From Hetaerina americana (lineage: Eukaryota; Arthropoda; Insecta; Odonata; Calopterygidae): a stretch of 64,000 nt of DNA. The DNA lies in assembly GCA_022747635.1 (NCBI GenBank), contig JAKTNV010000074.1, forward strand, positions 1,683,001 through 1,747,000, given 5' to 3'. This document shows positions 1-13,859 of the stretch, in pieces (position 1 is the first letter of the stretch; every line of letters begins with the position of its first letter). Both the position numbers and the translations under genes were made by a program. A model generated the notes under the pieces. It saw nothing but the letters and a program-made list of their open reading frames with translations. It did not search any database and had not been told where the DNA came from.

Positions 1-1925
1 CCTATCTATTATTTGCTTACAAGCACTATATACTATCTACCATCTTTCTCTGGCCCTATTTCCTCATAGGAAATCACAATCAAGAATGAAAATTTGTAAA
101 CAAACATCGTGAAATGCGAAATAAGTGCCTATGTGTATCGACTGAGTGAAAGCGTTTTACTCTCGTTTGTAAAACTTGATTGCCCTAAAAATATTACAAC
201 CAGAAGGAAATTCAGAGTTTAAATTTTTAAAGCGTTGAACGGCAGAGAGTTATTGATTTATTTTTCTGAGCGACGAACAGATTTCCCGGGGATTGGAATG
301 AAAAAAGAAAGAGAAGATTGAGTTAGAAGATGAAGTAGGTGGAGAATTTTAAATAATTGATTTTGAATTTACAGTAGAGCTCACGACGGTCAGGTATACA
401 CAAATAAATTTCGCATTTCAAATCTATAGATGGAATTGGAGATGATGTAATAGCTTTGTAGTATCGAGGCATTTATTTACATTCTGCGGAGAATGTGGTA
501 GTAAAAAATGTTTTATTATTCCAGGGAGCAATGATTTTAGCTAAGTAAAAGACAACGCGAATTCAAATTATTCTGCGAGCATTTTTAATGAATGACAAAA
601 TTAATATATAAAGATAAATATTCAAAGGCATTAAATAAAAATATTTACTTTTATAGACTCAAACATTGTCCATGTAAAGACCCGACGTGCCTGATTAATT
701 GAATATCATCGTAAAAAGAAAAGAGCTTTCTAATTCTCACCGAGGGAGTCTAATATTAATCTGGAGATCATATACAATCAATTTCAGATAAAAAAATTCA
801 TAAAAAATAAAAAATACTGCCACTATTCCGCGTTTTATCATAAATATATTTATTTTACATTTGTTTCATGGATATAAATCAATTAAATAATAAATAAAGG
901 AGTACGAGAAATCTACTTAGCTTTTCTGTAACATATTACACACTATGTACTCGTTTGCAGCTGCATTTGTAATATATTGACCATTTGGTTGAGGACTTCA
1001 AATACTTGGTGGTCAAGGGTCTCTAATGTATCGTAGTCAATGAGCCTCGTCAGAGAGGGGCATGCAATAGATCTGGCTCAGAATATACATGCATTTCAAT
1101 GTACACTCCGTACACACGTCAAAATAGCGCAATAAACTCTTCATTACTATTATTTGCCATTTATTATAATTGTACAAAAGCTAGTTTCTGGAGAGAAGTA
1201 AATCACCTCCTACTGCTTCAGGCTTGAAAATCGTGGTATTACGCAATACGCATTTTGGTTCACTGAGGCGACATTGGGTACAATCGCCATATGATGGCTT
1301 TGTGAGTTGAAAAAAGGAGTAATATAAAATATCCAAATGAAATGGAACAAAGTGCAATTCTATTTATTTCCATCATCCATAAACAGCATTTCTAGCACTA
1401 GGATTGCTTCAACCGAACTTTGGGGAAGCATTTTAGAAATAAACCACAGCATACAATTAAAGTTTTAGCGCAACAGGGTTAGCCCATTCATTACAACAGT
1501 AAAATAATGAGAGCCAGATAATTGCTTCTATAATCCTTTCCTCTGAATACTAACTTTTCTATTTTAACTGAATACTCATATAGAGAGGATAATGTATAAT
1601 TAATAGAGATGTATGAAGCAAGCCACTTCAAACGTCGTTAAAAGATTATGTCATCCAATCACCATAGCGTAATCATTTCATTTATTACATTTTGAAATTC
1701 GGCTAATGTTTTTTTGTTGAATAACATTAGGTTACCGTAAGATCATCAAATCAAACGGATTTGATTCATACGCTCTAATTCCCATTTCCTAAATCATATT
1801 CTGTTATTATTTTTACAATTTATTTCTCTGCATATTTCCTCTTCAAATTTCATTCTGAAGAATAATGAATTCTATTAAAGTGAATATAATTATATATTCC
1901 CTCCACTACCACCTGGACACGATGG
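1..1925. other. unrecognised AT-rich sequence
   Basis: I see no gene, RNA or mobile element that I can support in this stretch. The sequence is AT-rich, all frames are closed by stops at short intervals, and no terminal inverted repeat or tRNA-like box was spotted. It is best read as intergenic or intronic DNA. Confidence 0.6.
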
Positions 1926-1929
1926 GTTT

Positions 1930-2290
1930 TTGAGCGTGGTTTCGTACGTTGTGAAAACATGGCCGATGAAGCTAGATAATTGGCGTAGAATGAAGACATG
2001 CATGCTCATCATTGATTGTGTGCTGGGAAAGACGGAAGAGGTAAAATGGGTGGAAAGGAAAACAAAACAAGAAATATTGGGAATGATTGGTGAGGATAGA
2101 GGTTGGGAAAATTTCAAGGGAGGAAGGATCAGTGAATACAGATCATTAATTGGCGATGGTATATCTATCACTGTTTCAGAGAGAAGAACGTTAGAAAAGC
2201 TGGGTAGGGGGAGGAAAAGAATAGACAAGTTGAACGGAATGACGAGAGATTGAACCTTAGCTTTTTCTTTTTAAAAGAAAGGAAGAAATG
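1930..2290 (+). pseudogene. LINE 3' coding relic (RT C-terminal region)
   Basis: The translated stretch 1930-2253 looks like the region after the reverse transcriptase domain of arthropod non-LTR retrotransposons. It has a degenerate block V-V-S-Y-V-V-K-T-W-P (family form roughly S-V-x-L-Y-G-A-E-T-W), then a tract like VKWVERKTKQEIL (family form VKWTERKTNEEVL), and then LGRGRKRIDKLNGM (family form RGRPRxGMLDxM). The same landmarks in the same order occur in the LINE relic at 43200-43640 and on the minus strand at 21500-21900. Only this 3' part is present; endonuclease and catalytic motifs are absent, so it is a 5'-truncated dead copy. Assignment to a named LINE clade is not possible from this fragment. 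Confidence 0.7.
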
Positions 2291-4619
2291 TGGCGAATAT
2301 CTTTGTTTCCATCAAAAAAAAACCTTTAACATAAAACAGCAAATAATAACATAAATTTCATACTTTTATCTGACGGCGGAACAAATTTATAAAAACTACA
2401 GCTTATATCAATTTTGAAGGCCAAATCTACAGGGATTCCTAATGAAGTATTAAAGCTTACTGCTCAAAATTCATTGCGGACCAGATTGCCTTTTGAAGAA
2501 CATTTCGGAATATCACAGCTGTCTTAATCACATCTTGTAAGGCTACTGACAGTATTCGTCTATTCTAAATAAAAGAGTGAAAGGCATATTTAACTAATCC
2601 ATCTAAAATTAGATATGAAAATGCAATGTCAATCTTGAAATGCAACAATTTTCATATGTTCACCATCCAAATGGTGAAAAAAACGCCTCTCAAGGAGATT
2701 TGTCAGTAATATGCCTTTGAGCGCGAAGTAACACTGCATCCATCTTTCTCCCACGATATTAAAGTTTCCCCAGTTTACCGTATTATTTTTTGGTATATCT
2801 ATGGCGGGTTCACTCTTTAAAAAAATCGTGATTCAAAGCAATTAAATTTACTCAGAACACAAGCTAGTTCATCAAGTCAATATCCTTACATGGATTCAAC
2901 ACGGAAGAAGCTCAGACTTCATGTTTGATTCAGGCTTGATTCAGGCTTTTTATTCCAGCGTAGCAGCCGCTGTCTCCATGAAAAAATCTTACCTATATGT
3001 TAGCCAATATGAAGTCGACTTTACTCACTTCAAATGTATTCTCTCTTTGCTATTTGCTCCGCATCTCCCTCTGTCAATTTTCCATTTTTTTCCCATATCA
3101 TTTTACCCAGTTCCCTCCGAAACATGCGAATCAACCTTTCCTCCCCGCTACTTCGCCACCCGTTAAACTTTCCACGCCTTTGCACCTGCGTCACTCGGCC
3201 ATTGTTGAAGCGATTCCTATTGTGCGGGAATATCCCCCCTCCCCCCTTTCACCCTTCCCGTCTCCTTCTGACTACAGAGCCTCATCTTCACTCTTTTAAA
3301 ATATTGCTCCCACTCCGAACATGCCTCAACCCCTTGCTCCAGCTGTCTCTTCGCAGCTCCGCAAATAGAAGCGCTTGAGGATTCTATCTCCCTAGAACCA
3401 GAACAGAATTCGTCTATTACCATCTAGTTTTTTTGGATAGAGAATATGGAAATTCTCCACTAAAATTCCATAGTTGGGTGCACAGTTTGGAGAAAAAGCC
3501 ACCTAATATCGTTGACTTTACCAGACTCTTCACATATCAATTTAAATGTTTTTAAAATTCTTATTATTATCTAACATAGTGATGAACAGCAGGTATATAT
3601 TAATCGGCATTTGAGTATAAAATATACTTTGATGTTATCGTATTTCCAAGTTATAACTTAGGGTAACCATAGCAAAATTCTTTGTTAACTATAAACCGCG
3701 GAATACCATGAACAAATAACCACTGACATTTTTTTACTTTCCAAAACCATTCAAGATGGTTAGCATATCAAATATCTTATTTTTTATATTTCATTTAATA
3801 CTATATTCGTGTATTAGTATTTTTTCTTTAAATTTAAAAAGACTTTACTAAACTTTACCATTAAAGAGAAAGTTTAGAAAAATCAAGTATTTATTTGACG
3901 GTAAAAATGGAATCATTCGCTCAGATCAGCTCGTACATATGCAATTATCAACTGTGAAATGTCAACTATGGTGCCGCATAATTGCTGAGTATTACTTTGG
4001 AAATAAAAAAGCACACCAATTAGACATATTGCAATTTTAAACTCTATCGCACTCGCTAGTCTAACGACAGACTTTTCCTAACTTTTATTTCTCTAACGCC
4101 CACCATTTTCCTCTCTTATTTGTTCCTATCTGGGAATTCGAAAACTATCCTAAGAACTGATGTGCCCGCCGCAGGCATGTTACTTATACACAGTGATAGT
4201 TATACACGATGTCTCTACCGCAGGAATAAAATATGTTAATTACTATGACGTAATACTGCATGGCATACAAGTTCTATTATTGCGCAACTTCACAATTACT
4301 AATGAATACTGTGGCTATTGCGGAAGGAGCGACGAAAAATAAGCACTTTTCCTTTATAAATCTTCCTGATTGACGCATGCTTTAATCTTGACCCTGCAAA
4401 TGCAGTGCAATTGCTGATTCCGCGGTAATATTCGATCTTTTTTATTTACGACGAAAGAGAGAGATATAGCGCATAAAAACAAAAGAGTGAGCTGAGGTGG
4501 GAAGTCGAAAGGACGAAAGAGGTTGAATGAGAAAAAGCAGAATTTAGGGTGAGGCAAGCAAGGCCTTTGTATGGAAGTCTATGGCGGATGGAAAATTTAG
4601 AGTACATAACGAGCGAATG
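2291..4619. other. unrecognised sequence with a pyrimidine-rich patch
   Basis: No feature supported. 3020-3380 is C/T-rich and so gives several overlapping open frames rich in Pro, Ser, Leu and Phe. These share the same DNA in different frames and look compositional. The rest is AT-rich without recognisable repeats. Confidence 0.55.
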
Positions 4620-5620
4620 ACGTGTCCCTACGGGGGTATAATTCCGTATAATTTACCCGCCAAGCCCTCTCAAAAACCTTGCCTCCCCTCCCTTTTTCTC
4701 CCTTAACCTTCTTCCCATCCCATCCCATTCCTCTTCCAAGCCTCCCATGGAATCCTCCCCTCTCCTAACCATTCGCCGCGCACCACTCCTCTCCTTGATG
4801 CCCCAGTGGTCCTACTTTGATAAAGGCACACACACGCACATGTATACACGAACACACGCACACACACTCATTTACAAACCCTTTATCTAGTGGGGGGCGT
4901 TGCGTCTCACGGCCTCCTATACGGAATAACCTCCACCAGCAAAAGCGGTGAGGATAGTTAGAAGAAGCAAGGGTTTTGGAGTGTGCGGTGGTGAGGTCCT
5001 ACCTGTAAAATCCCTGCCCCCATACACCCTCTCTTCACCTCTCTTGAGTTTCGCCAAAATCAAGCCTTGTGGTTTGTAAATGAAGAGATATTGCTCTCCT
5101 CTCCTCCCAGAGTCCTGATTTCGATTCGAGATTTTTCACTCCCTTGGCCGCATCCACGCCTACTCGCCTCCTTCCCCCATCCACCCAAAACATTCCCAGC
5201 CCACAACTCCCTCGCCCCTTACCACCCTCCACCCCATCCCGTCACCCGAATCAATATGATGTATGCTTTTACGCACGGCATTGTTCGGGCTTTATCCCGT
5301 CGCCCATTGCTCACCAGGGGGGTGAGCAATGGGCGGCGGGGGAGTGGCGGCGATTCTCCCACCTACACAACTCCAGGGGTTTCCTCAGTTCAGAAGGACT
5401 CCAGGCCCGCGCTCCCTTTCGATACTTTATCTTAAGTTCTGTGTACCGATGAGCATTTTACTCCATCTCCTCGCACGCGCGCGCTTTCGAAATAATTGAA
5501 TTATCTCCTCATTTTATTTTTCACGGCCCCTGTGGAACGAAAGGATGGGGGAAGGTGTTAGATCGGAGGAGGGGCGAGTTTCTGTGCGGTGACGCGGTTA
5601 AGTCGATGACTTTGCTCAAA
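4620..5620. other. GC- and pyrimidine-rich block with (CA)-rich tract
   Basis: This kilobase stands out from its surroundings by C-runs, CpG dinucleotides and a broken (CA)n tract at about 4829-4872. Open frames at 5067-5435 and 5144-5452 overlap in different frames and are full of Pro, Ser and His, so I treat them as compositional. It could be a CpG-rich regulatory region or an old repeat; the sequence does not decide. Confidence 0.4.
5301..5335. repeat. perfect 15-bp hairpin
   Basis: The arm CGCCCATTGCTCACC (5301-5315) is followed by a 5-base spacer and its exact reverse complement (5321-5335). It lies inside the GC-rich block. No T-run follows, so a polymerase III terminator role is not suggested. 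It may be part of an old repeat. Confidence 0.75.
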
Positions 5621-8600
5621 TGCAGCAACTGCTACAGCGATTTTATACGTAAATTGTCGATGAGACAGGATGCGCTGGTACAGTTACTCTGAAAGGCTTA
5701 TCTGTTGCAATTCATCATTGAAAGAAAATATACTTCTATTATTACAGAAAGGTAGTGGTCTGCCGAAGATCGTTAAAGAAGTGATAATGTTGGAAAATCG
5801 GGGTAGAGGACAGAAGAGAGTGGACTTTTAAGACAAAATGAAAGCAGACAGAAGTTACGAAGAAATAAAGAAAGAAAAAGAAAAATCCGCACAAACTCAG
5901 AAATAAGTAGTCATTAAGGGGCGTCCGAAACCTTCCTTTAAAATAGTTAGAATAGCTTGATAATGTCAGCATTTGATTAACTGCAATAAGTTTCAATTAG
6001 AGTACTTGTATCATCATAAGGAAGAGAAAAAATTCATTTCTTAAATATGTATCTATCGCCATGGGGTTGAAAGCCATGAAAACGGGGAGGGGAGAACACT
6101 TACACTTAGTACACGAGCGGTATTTCTTGGACGTTGTTATTTAATTCATAAATTAGTTCAAGCATGTACCCATAGCCTTGACCTTTAATAATTTTTGGTA
6201 AACAGATGTATTTAAGTCTTCAAAATAAACAACTATGCTGATTCTCTCTTACCTTACCCTTATCGCTTTCTCAGTCTTGGATAGTTATATATTACTCGTG
6301 AATGAACAATTTTTAGACGGATTATGAAGTTCATACACATATAAATGCGTTCCTCTTACGCTCGCTAATAAAAAAATTCATAACAAAAAGTAGTGAAAAA
6401 ACACACATTATTATTATTTTAATTTGGTTAAAATATTGATTCCGTTTTCTCTCTCGCCATTATGAGTTTGCTTTGTGGGCATGTGGGCAAATAAAGTGGA
6501 GTGGGATTGTTTCTTTTTCCCTTTCAAAAAAGATAGCGATGTAATAAGAAACAAATGACTGGTATTTTCAATCGAAATAAACCAAGAAATGAGTTGCAAT
6601 ATCCTTTCAAGCGTAAATACACCACTTGTTCCATTCCCCACGTAAAACTGAGAAGTAGACTAGCAACTCCAAGGCAATATTTTTACCCAAGCCCCGTTGC
6701 CATAAAATAACGAATAGGTGTGCATAAAAGAAGAGAGAGTCTTGCATATATTTTATGACACGAAATTCCTTGGGTCGCCGGCCAAGTGTTCCTGTTCATC
6801 CCTAGAGCATCACTTAACTTGGAGGAAGTTCTTGCTGGAGCAGGCAGTAAATTATCTACGGTCAGCTTGAGGACAATTTTTCGAAGCTACTTCTCCACCG
6901 TGAAAAGTTATCTTGACTCGGTGAAAAATAAATAAGGCACACAAATATTTTTAAGAGACTTATTATTTGATATATCCACGTGAAATAACATCCATAATTA
7001 CGATCAAGAGCATTATGACGAATAAGTAAATAATTTTGATCGGAAAGGAACATTATTTCTGTAGGAAAATATTATTAGAAATACGTTAAATACATGGCAA
7101 AGAAAACCGTCCGCGCACAGGTGGTCAGATGGTTTCCTAGTTTAACGAAATGATATTGGAATGAAATTACATGGGTGCATTTGGCGTGACGGGCGGAAGG
7201 ACTTCCTCCGACCAATTGCTTACAAGACTTTTTTTAGTTTGAGCAAGAGCCCTTTAGGACAGTATATGAGTGACCAGGGGTTGAATGAGAAGGCTGCTGG
7301 AATAAAAGATTTGCCGAATCTTTTCCCTTATATATGTACTCATACTCACGTATGTCTGAATTTACTTCCTCCCTCTTTCCCTCCTCCCAACCCCCCAATA
7401 TCTTTCCCTCTCTCCCCTTCATTCCGAAAGCGCCCAATATCCTGGAACTTACTTCCGACCCGTGCGTAATCCCGGAAGGCACTTCCACGACAACTCCCCG
7501 CACACCCTTGCCTGTCTCGCACTAAAAATGCCTCCTCCTACTGCGAGCGTCTATAAAAAAGACCAAGGGAGACACAACGTCTCTGACGGAAAAGATAGCG
7601 TAAGGAGAAGGCCGTTAGGTTAATGGAAAACGAGAAATAGCACAAAATAATAAAAAGGAAATAATTTCTTAATACATAGGTTGGTTTGTTACCTTAGTTA
7701 ATCATGCAATTCAAACTTAGCTCTGTTTTTTTGGCTAAATAACGAAAAAATTATTAAAACGAATTACAATAATCGATGATGGGCTGCAAATCTTCGTACC
7801 CCGGGGTCATCTAGTTTATCAGACTCTTTGCCCTCAACTTTTGAGAGAATCTACCAAGAAGACGTATTGAAAACATAACGATATATCCTTTTCATGAATA
7901 ATTTTTCATGGGTAAAAATCCTATTTCTCTTTCATGGCTGCAGAAGAATACTATTCATAGGGCTATCTAGTTCAAACTGAGACATCAAGACTAGGGAAAT
8001 GAAAACGAATATTTCTCCAGGAATTTCTTCTATAGGCCTTTACTGCAAACTGCCAAGCATGGGAGATAAAATTCTAAGACACCGGAAAATGGCAGACATA
8101 GTGACTAGAATATAAGAGGATAGTCCATGTTATCAAACCCTGTATCATTATTTAATTTCGATCCTTTTAAACCAGAAAGAACAACGTCTATTATTTTATT
8201 CTAAAATCTAACTCTAAAATTTGGATGCACATAACGCTGAAGCTGTGAAATTAATTATGAGCAAAACTTCTCCATTTACGAAATATATAAAGAAATGTAT
8301 TCATACGAATAACACACATGTAGAGTAAAACATTATGAATGGTCCGAAGACATGTATAACATATCTTGTAAACCAAAACCAATTAAAATGGTTCACCACC
8401 AGTATTATTTATGAAAATCTGATGGTGATCTAATGCATAATGATGAAAAAATAACGTTTATCATCTCTTTATGAGTGTCTTTGCATCTGTTTTCACGATC
8501 GTAATTTATCATCTTCAGTTTATCATTAATCCAATTTTACACAGCATAAATTTTTCACATAGTGACTAACAATAAAACTAACTACTATAGCTACACAATG

Positions 8601-8922
8601 TTAATAAGCCCATGGTTGATATATTGATGAATTCGTACAACTGTATCCTTCAGTATTTTAGTGTGCAAAGGTGAAAGCTATTTGCGTGTTTGTTTGACCA
8701 AATTTATTTATTAATCTTGCAGCCATCAAACCTATTTCATTAAATTTTTTCATGAGCCACCAATAGACTATTTACCAATGCAAACACTTTGATTCATTAA
8801 ACATGGAGTCCTTAATGCTCTCTAGGTTAAATAAACTAATACCTTAGCAAAAATAATTGGATGCATGTAGAAATGATGTGAAGTAAACAAAAAATGTTAC
8901 GCAGACATTATTAGCTTGGATA

Positions 8923-8926
<4 letters not shown>
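5621..8926. other. unrecognised sequence
   Basis: No gene or element supported. A C/T-rich patch at about 7365-7520 gives overlapping compositional open frames. Elsewhere the sequence is AT-rich with dense stops in all frames. Confidence 0.55.

Positions 8927-8982
<56 letters not shown>
8927..8982. repeat. (TA)n microsatellite, 56 bp
   Basis: An uninterrupted alternating TA run of about 28 units. Such runs are self-complementary and vary in length between individuals. Confidence 0.97.
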
Positions 8983-8984
<2 letters not shown>

Positions 8985-9640
8985 GTATAACCGCTGAAAA
9001 TAGCCCTAATTAACTGAAAAATAATACCTATATCTATACAATTATGCTTTATGCTCTATTTTGACCTCACGGCAGACGTTCAAATATCTGATGAACAGAA
9101 AATTTCTTACAAAATATGGAGGCAACCGAACAGTTTGAATGCACTTGAATCGAAAGCATTTGGGTTAAAACTGAAGTAAAGAATGCATACTCGACGCAAT
9201 CTAAGTTTGATGTAAACTAATCTTTAACGAAGTCACACAATTATCATAAATCTGATGTTGAATTCGCTGAAAAAATAAGGATAAAATTATACATTAAACG
9301 TACTGCAAATACATTCAGCACCGGGAGCTCATTTGGAAAATCCAGCATAGCACTCCATGGTTAAGTCATAAAATGGTGCATACATTTGAGATGGGTCAAA
9401 TTTATATAGATACGGAAGGAACATTTTCCCTCGCACATTTTTCCAGTATAACACAATCGGAAGGAAGTGACAGTGTTATAAAGCACATTTTCCTTTTATA
9501 CTTTCTCCGCAATTTTTCTCGACGAATGACTTAACATCCTGACTTTTCGATGCCTCACGGGCAATTGCTTGTATGCAATGAAAAACTAATGAGAATTCTT
9601 GGAGTGTAAGTTGTGTCACAATACGGTTGGAGGTGTTTTA
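8983..9640. other. unrecognised AT-rich sequence
   Basis: No feature recognised on either strand. Confidence 0.55.
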
Positions 9641-9649
9641 TACAAGGAA

Positions 9650-10560
9650 AAAGTGTGCGGACAGTGATTTAGTGAAGAGGGAATAAATTCTGCGCGATGG
9701 AGGAATGGCAATAAAAATGACGAACAAGAAATGGATGGGGGTGGGGAGGAATGGGTGGAAGGACGGACAGGAAGAAAGAATGCGGTGAATGCACAGAGGA
9801 GGATATGGCAACTGTGGTATAGAGCAAGAAGGGTAGGCTCGAAATGGAGAAGGAAAGAAAATACAGATGGGACGGGAGACGGAGCCGTCTGGGAGTTTCC
9901 ATTCCATCAACTTCCATGTCATGAGATCTGTTGGTCCAACCACTTTCTCCTGATGTTCTTCCTACCCTCCTACCCCCTTCCCCTACAGCCTGTCCCCTCG
10001 AACCCTCTAAAGCCTCCCCGTCCTTTTAACCCCTAACGCGCATTTTGGTTTTTTTTTACCTCCTTCCTCCTCGAGTCTCCAAGGGATACGTCCTACCAAC
10101 CGCAGAGCACGTACTAAACGGGAAAGGAGGGTAAAGGAAGGGAGAGACCTTCTCATTCTATCTCCCTCCCCGCTTCTTCTCCTGCCCTTCGCCCCCAGCC
10201 CATCCTCCGCCATGTAGAGAGTTATCTTTCTACTTCACCCTCTTTCGTCTCGAACCCCTTCTCGGTTTCCCCGTCTCTCCACTCACCCTCTTCTCCGGCG
10301 AACACCGTCGCACCAAATCCAAACGCTCACCCGCCCTCCGCGGACGTTCTCCCCGTAAACCTCCACGGCTCCCTCTCTCTCTCTGACAATCCGTTTGTTT
10401 GACCTCGAAAAGATTCGTCCTCCCCCTTCCCTCCGATCGACCAATCCCCTAGTAGAGGTCGACGAATGGGATAGGGAGGGGATAAAAATCGACTCCTATG
10501 TCTCTCTGACCTATTCTGATTACTGAAATATCCCCTGCGCCACGAAATATACCACCCCGT
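9650..10560. other. purine-rich to pyrimidine-rich switch region
   Basis: The + strand is strongly purine-rich from about 9650 to 9900, then changes to a pyrimidine-rich, GC-richer stretch from about 9945 to 10560. Open frames here (for example 9731-10036 plus and 10327-10581 minus) follow from this skew and overlap one another. I see no conserved protein motif. It may be an old repeat or a regulatory region with strand asymmetry. Confidence 0.4.
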
Positions 10561-13500
10561 GAATCTCCCTCCAACACCCAAACGTCCCGTTTTTCTTCGT
10601 ATTCCACTCGTTTATTACCATATGAAGTTTTGTGAATTCACTGATTTTCCTCTCACCATTGGTGTCCATGAACTTGCTGCGTTAAAACAAGCATTAACAG
10701 GAGCGTTAAAAAAAATCCATTCACGTTTCATAAACCCTAGCAAAAAGGTAGTTATATAAATAATTGAAATTAAATGTGGGAATCTTATTTTAATTATAAC
10801 GGTCACCTTTCATGTTCCCATTGAGTATCGCGAGCTAATATTTATTGGGAAATCTTGAATGTCGACAAATTTGTTCATCTGACTAATATCCCACGTTTCG
10901 CGAATTAGAGTTTTTCTTAAGACAGGACTTGGTGGTGTGGTACACTAATGCTGAGCTGATTAAAGATTTGACTTTAAGTTGCCCATCGGGACAGCTTAAT
11001 CCTAAATTATAGTATAGCGAGTTTCATTATCAGCACATACCTATCAAACCGAAAAACCTACCATTCTATCTCCCCATACGCTCCTACGACCATTTTTTCA
11101 TTATACCTTTTTAATAACGTCTCTTTAGGGTATTTACTGGGCAGTTGTATCAGCGATATCAATAAAATACGTAATTTGGACAGCGAATATTTGATGATAA
11201 TTTTCAAAAGCGTTAATGACACACCGTTCCTTTTCAATATCCCAGAAAATATCAAACTGCAAATATCAAAAATCAAAATTTATTGAATTTTTCCGATCAT
11301 TTTGCCTTCAAATTGCTTCTTACCTTTGCAAATTCCGGTTATTTCGTTGTCAGCGTCTTTTATTTAATATATTTCTGTCTATGAATTCCATTCTTTTGAA
11401 TGACAAAACGGTGGGCTGGTATTAAATTTCACTCTCAAGCGGCGTTAGTTTCACTTCAAAGAGCCCATTACCTTTGCTCAGTATCCGAGGGAATCTGTTT
11501 CATCAAATTCTTAAATCTTATACTCTATATCCATTAACAATAGGTTTTGATAAAGCACACTTTGATTCATGGTCAAGGACGGAAATTGGTTCCAAAAGTG
11601 TTTTTATGCTTCCTGGCGTTGCTTGAGCGCCTTAGTCTCAATGATTTACAGGTTAACTTTTTTCAGTTTATTTTCCAGTGTGATTCATACTAGGCATCCA
11701 AGTACACTTCTCTAAATTTTACCCATTTATCATTACTGAAGGAGTCGGTTACCAATCTATGATATCTTTTTTTCGTAAAACTTAAAGTAAAGAATTTGAA
11801 GTAAGCTTCTACATAAACGTTCGGAAGTAAATATTCATTAGTTCAGTATCACGGCAAATTAAAATTAATACACATCAGTGTATGGCGATATTTACAATCA
11901 GAATATTTAATAATTTCTCTTCAAAATTTAAACTAATGATTCATATACCATCATTTAGCATAACCCTGTTTTTGAACAACAGGCGTAGTGTTAGCTATTC
12001 TCATCTTCACCGCGTAAATTTATAAATAAACATGTTCATATTCCGCCATTAAGTTTTATGAAATAGACATTCACTTCATTACATCGCTCGTCAAGAGCTG
12101 AGGTAATCTTGCCGCATTATTAAAAAAAGAGATTGCTTCTTGAAAACCAAATTTGATCTATTCTAACCGGAACTAAATTCCTTAGACTTTAATAAAATTT
12201 GCTCCTTGAAGAATGCACAGTAAACTTAACTGAGTTTCAAAAAACACAATTGATTGAAAATGTAGAGCTGCTTTCGCTGATATTTTGATGGCGTCCATTG
12301 GTGAATACGCGGCAAAAAGACTCAAAAGCGTCACAGGAAGCGTGGGCATAAATGGCTTTTACTCTATATTCTTCAATAATGCAGCAGTTTCATCAGTTAC
12401 GCCTAAAGAAGTTACTTTAGAAAAGGCGATTATCAACGGTAGTACTAATGATTCTTGTAGTACTAAGGAATTCACTTCGTGAAATTTCACAGTTACTTTC
12501 CCATACACGTGCTGTGGCGGTGCACCATATGTGATGGATATCGTGACTAAAACATCAGCAGTATCTATTTGAAAAAATGCCTACTGCTACATTTCTAATG
12601 ATACCGTATCAGGCCCCATAGATTTTGCGCAAAATGGATAAAATAGTGGTATTATATGGAACATTTTTTATTTTTCCTTCGGCTGATATTCCAATATTGA
12701 CGTGAGATAGCATTGACTAAATGAATGGTGGTAATGTTCCAGAATGCATGTTTTTATGCTGCTTTTTTTTGACAGCCTAGGTTACGGACGCAGGCCTAGT
12801 TTTATCATTTGAGTATACTTCTAAATCACGGCTTCATTTTTCTCGTTTAACAATCTGAGGAATATTTTAATGTGTATATGATAATGCACTCTACTTTTCA
12901 TTTAACAGATATTTTTCCTTTTTGAGCACACAATGCAGAAATAAGGAGCAAGTCCCGTCTTTTTGCGATATGCTATTCCAATTTTTCACCAAGTGTTTAA
13001 CTTTCACTTTGGGGTGATTTTTCTTCGCACATATTTATTCTCGCCATGAATGGATGTCATTCCTTATTTCTGCTTTGAAAAAGGTTCCTTCTGGAATGTT
13101 CATTTTCGCATTCAACCCACCAATCCGTTGTTCCCCCATTTACCTTCGACCGTTTTCGTTTCCTCCAACATGAATCCAGGGGAATGACTTTTCATTTCTC
13201 ATATGTAGAACGCTGTACAATACTTGTACACATATAGTTATGATTTTAGTGCATTTTGAGCCTAAATATATTTTTGCAGTCGTAATTAATCCCGATATAA
13301 TATAATTGTTTTTGTACATGCATGTTTATTATAAATAAAAGGTATAAAAAAATAAAAAACAGCTTTTAAATAAGCAGAGTCTTGTCTTGTTACCTCAGGC
13401 GTAAAAATCAATTGAAAATGACCCAAAGAAGGTCAATATCTGTTTCCTATGAAAAGACTTCATTAATACATTCAAAGAACTTTAAGAAAGCCTTTTCTGC

Positions 13501-13855
13501 AAAATCAATATTTGTTCAAATCCAAGAACCAACTTTTCATAAAATGTAGCGCAAACATTTTACAGTACAAAGCTACGTTAAGTATTAAAAGTCCCATCTA
13601 TTCGTTCTAATATTTTCTTATCTTTCTGCAGAAGAGACTATGCTTTCCAATGAAATCTACTTTTATCAACTATGTTTTCTTTCACTCTTGGAAGATATGA
13701 AAATATTACTATTGCCATAAGTCTCAATATATGCATGGTATTGTGTAAAACATACCGGTGCTCAATTATAGAAAGTTATTAAGTAAGGGGAAGCTTAAAT
13801 TTATTAATGTAATTAATAAAAGATACTGAGTTATTATTGGGTTGATGTCAAGAAT
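10561..13855. other. unrecognised AT-rich sequence
   Basis: Nothing supported. The short open frame 12285-12482 shows no recognisable motif and no flanking gene structure that I can defend. Confidence 0.55.
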
Positions 13856-13859
13856 AATT

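Noticed and set aside
3034..3378. 114-residue + strand frame
   Set aside because: Pyrimidine-rich DNA gives Leu/Ser/Pro/Phe codons in two overlapping frames; no sign of a protein family.
5067..5452. Overlapping 122- and 102-residue + strand frames
   Set aside because: Two different frames open over the same C-rich DNA, both low-complexity Pro/Ser/His; no motif.
9731..10036. 101-residue + strand frame resembling a basic protein
   Set aside because: Arises from the purine-rich stretch; no LINE landmark or other motif; minus frames are open over the same DNA.
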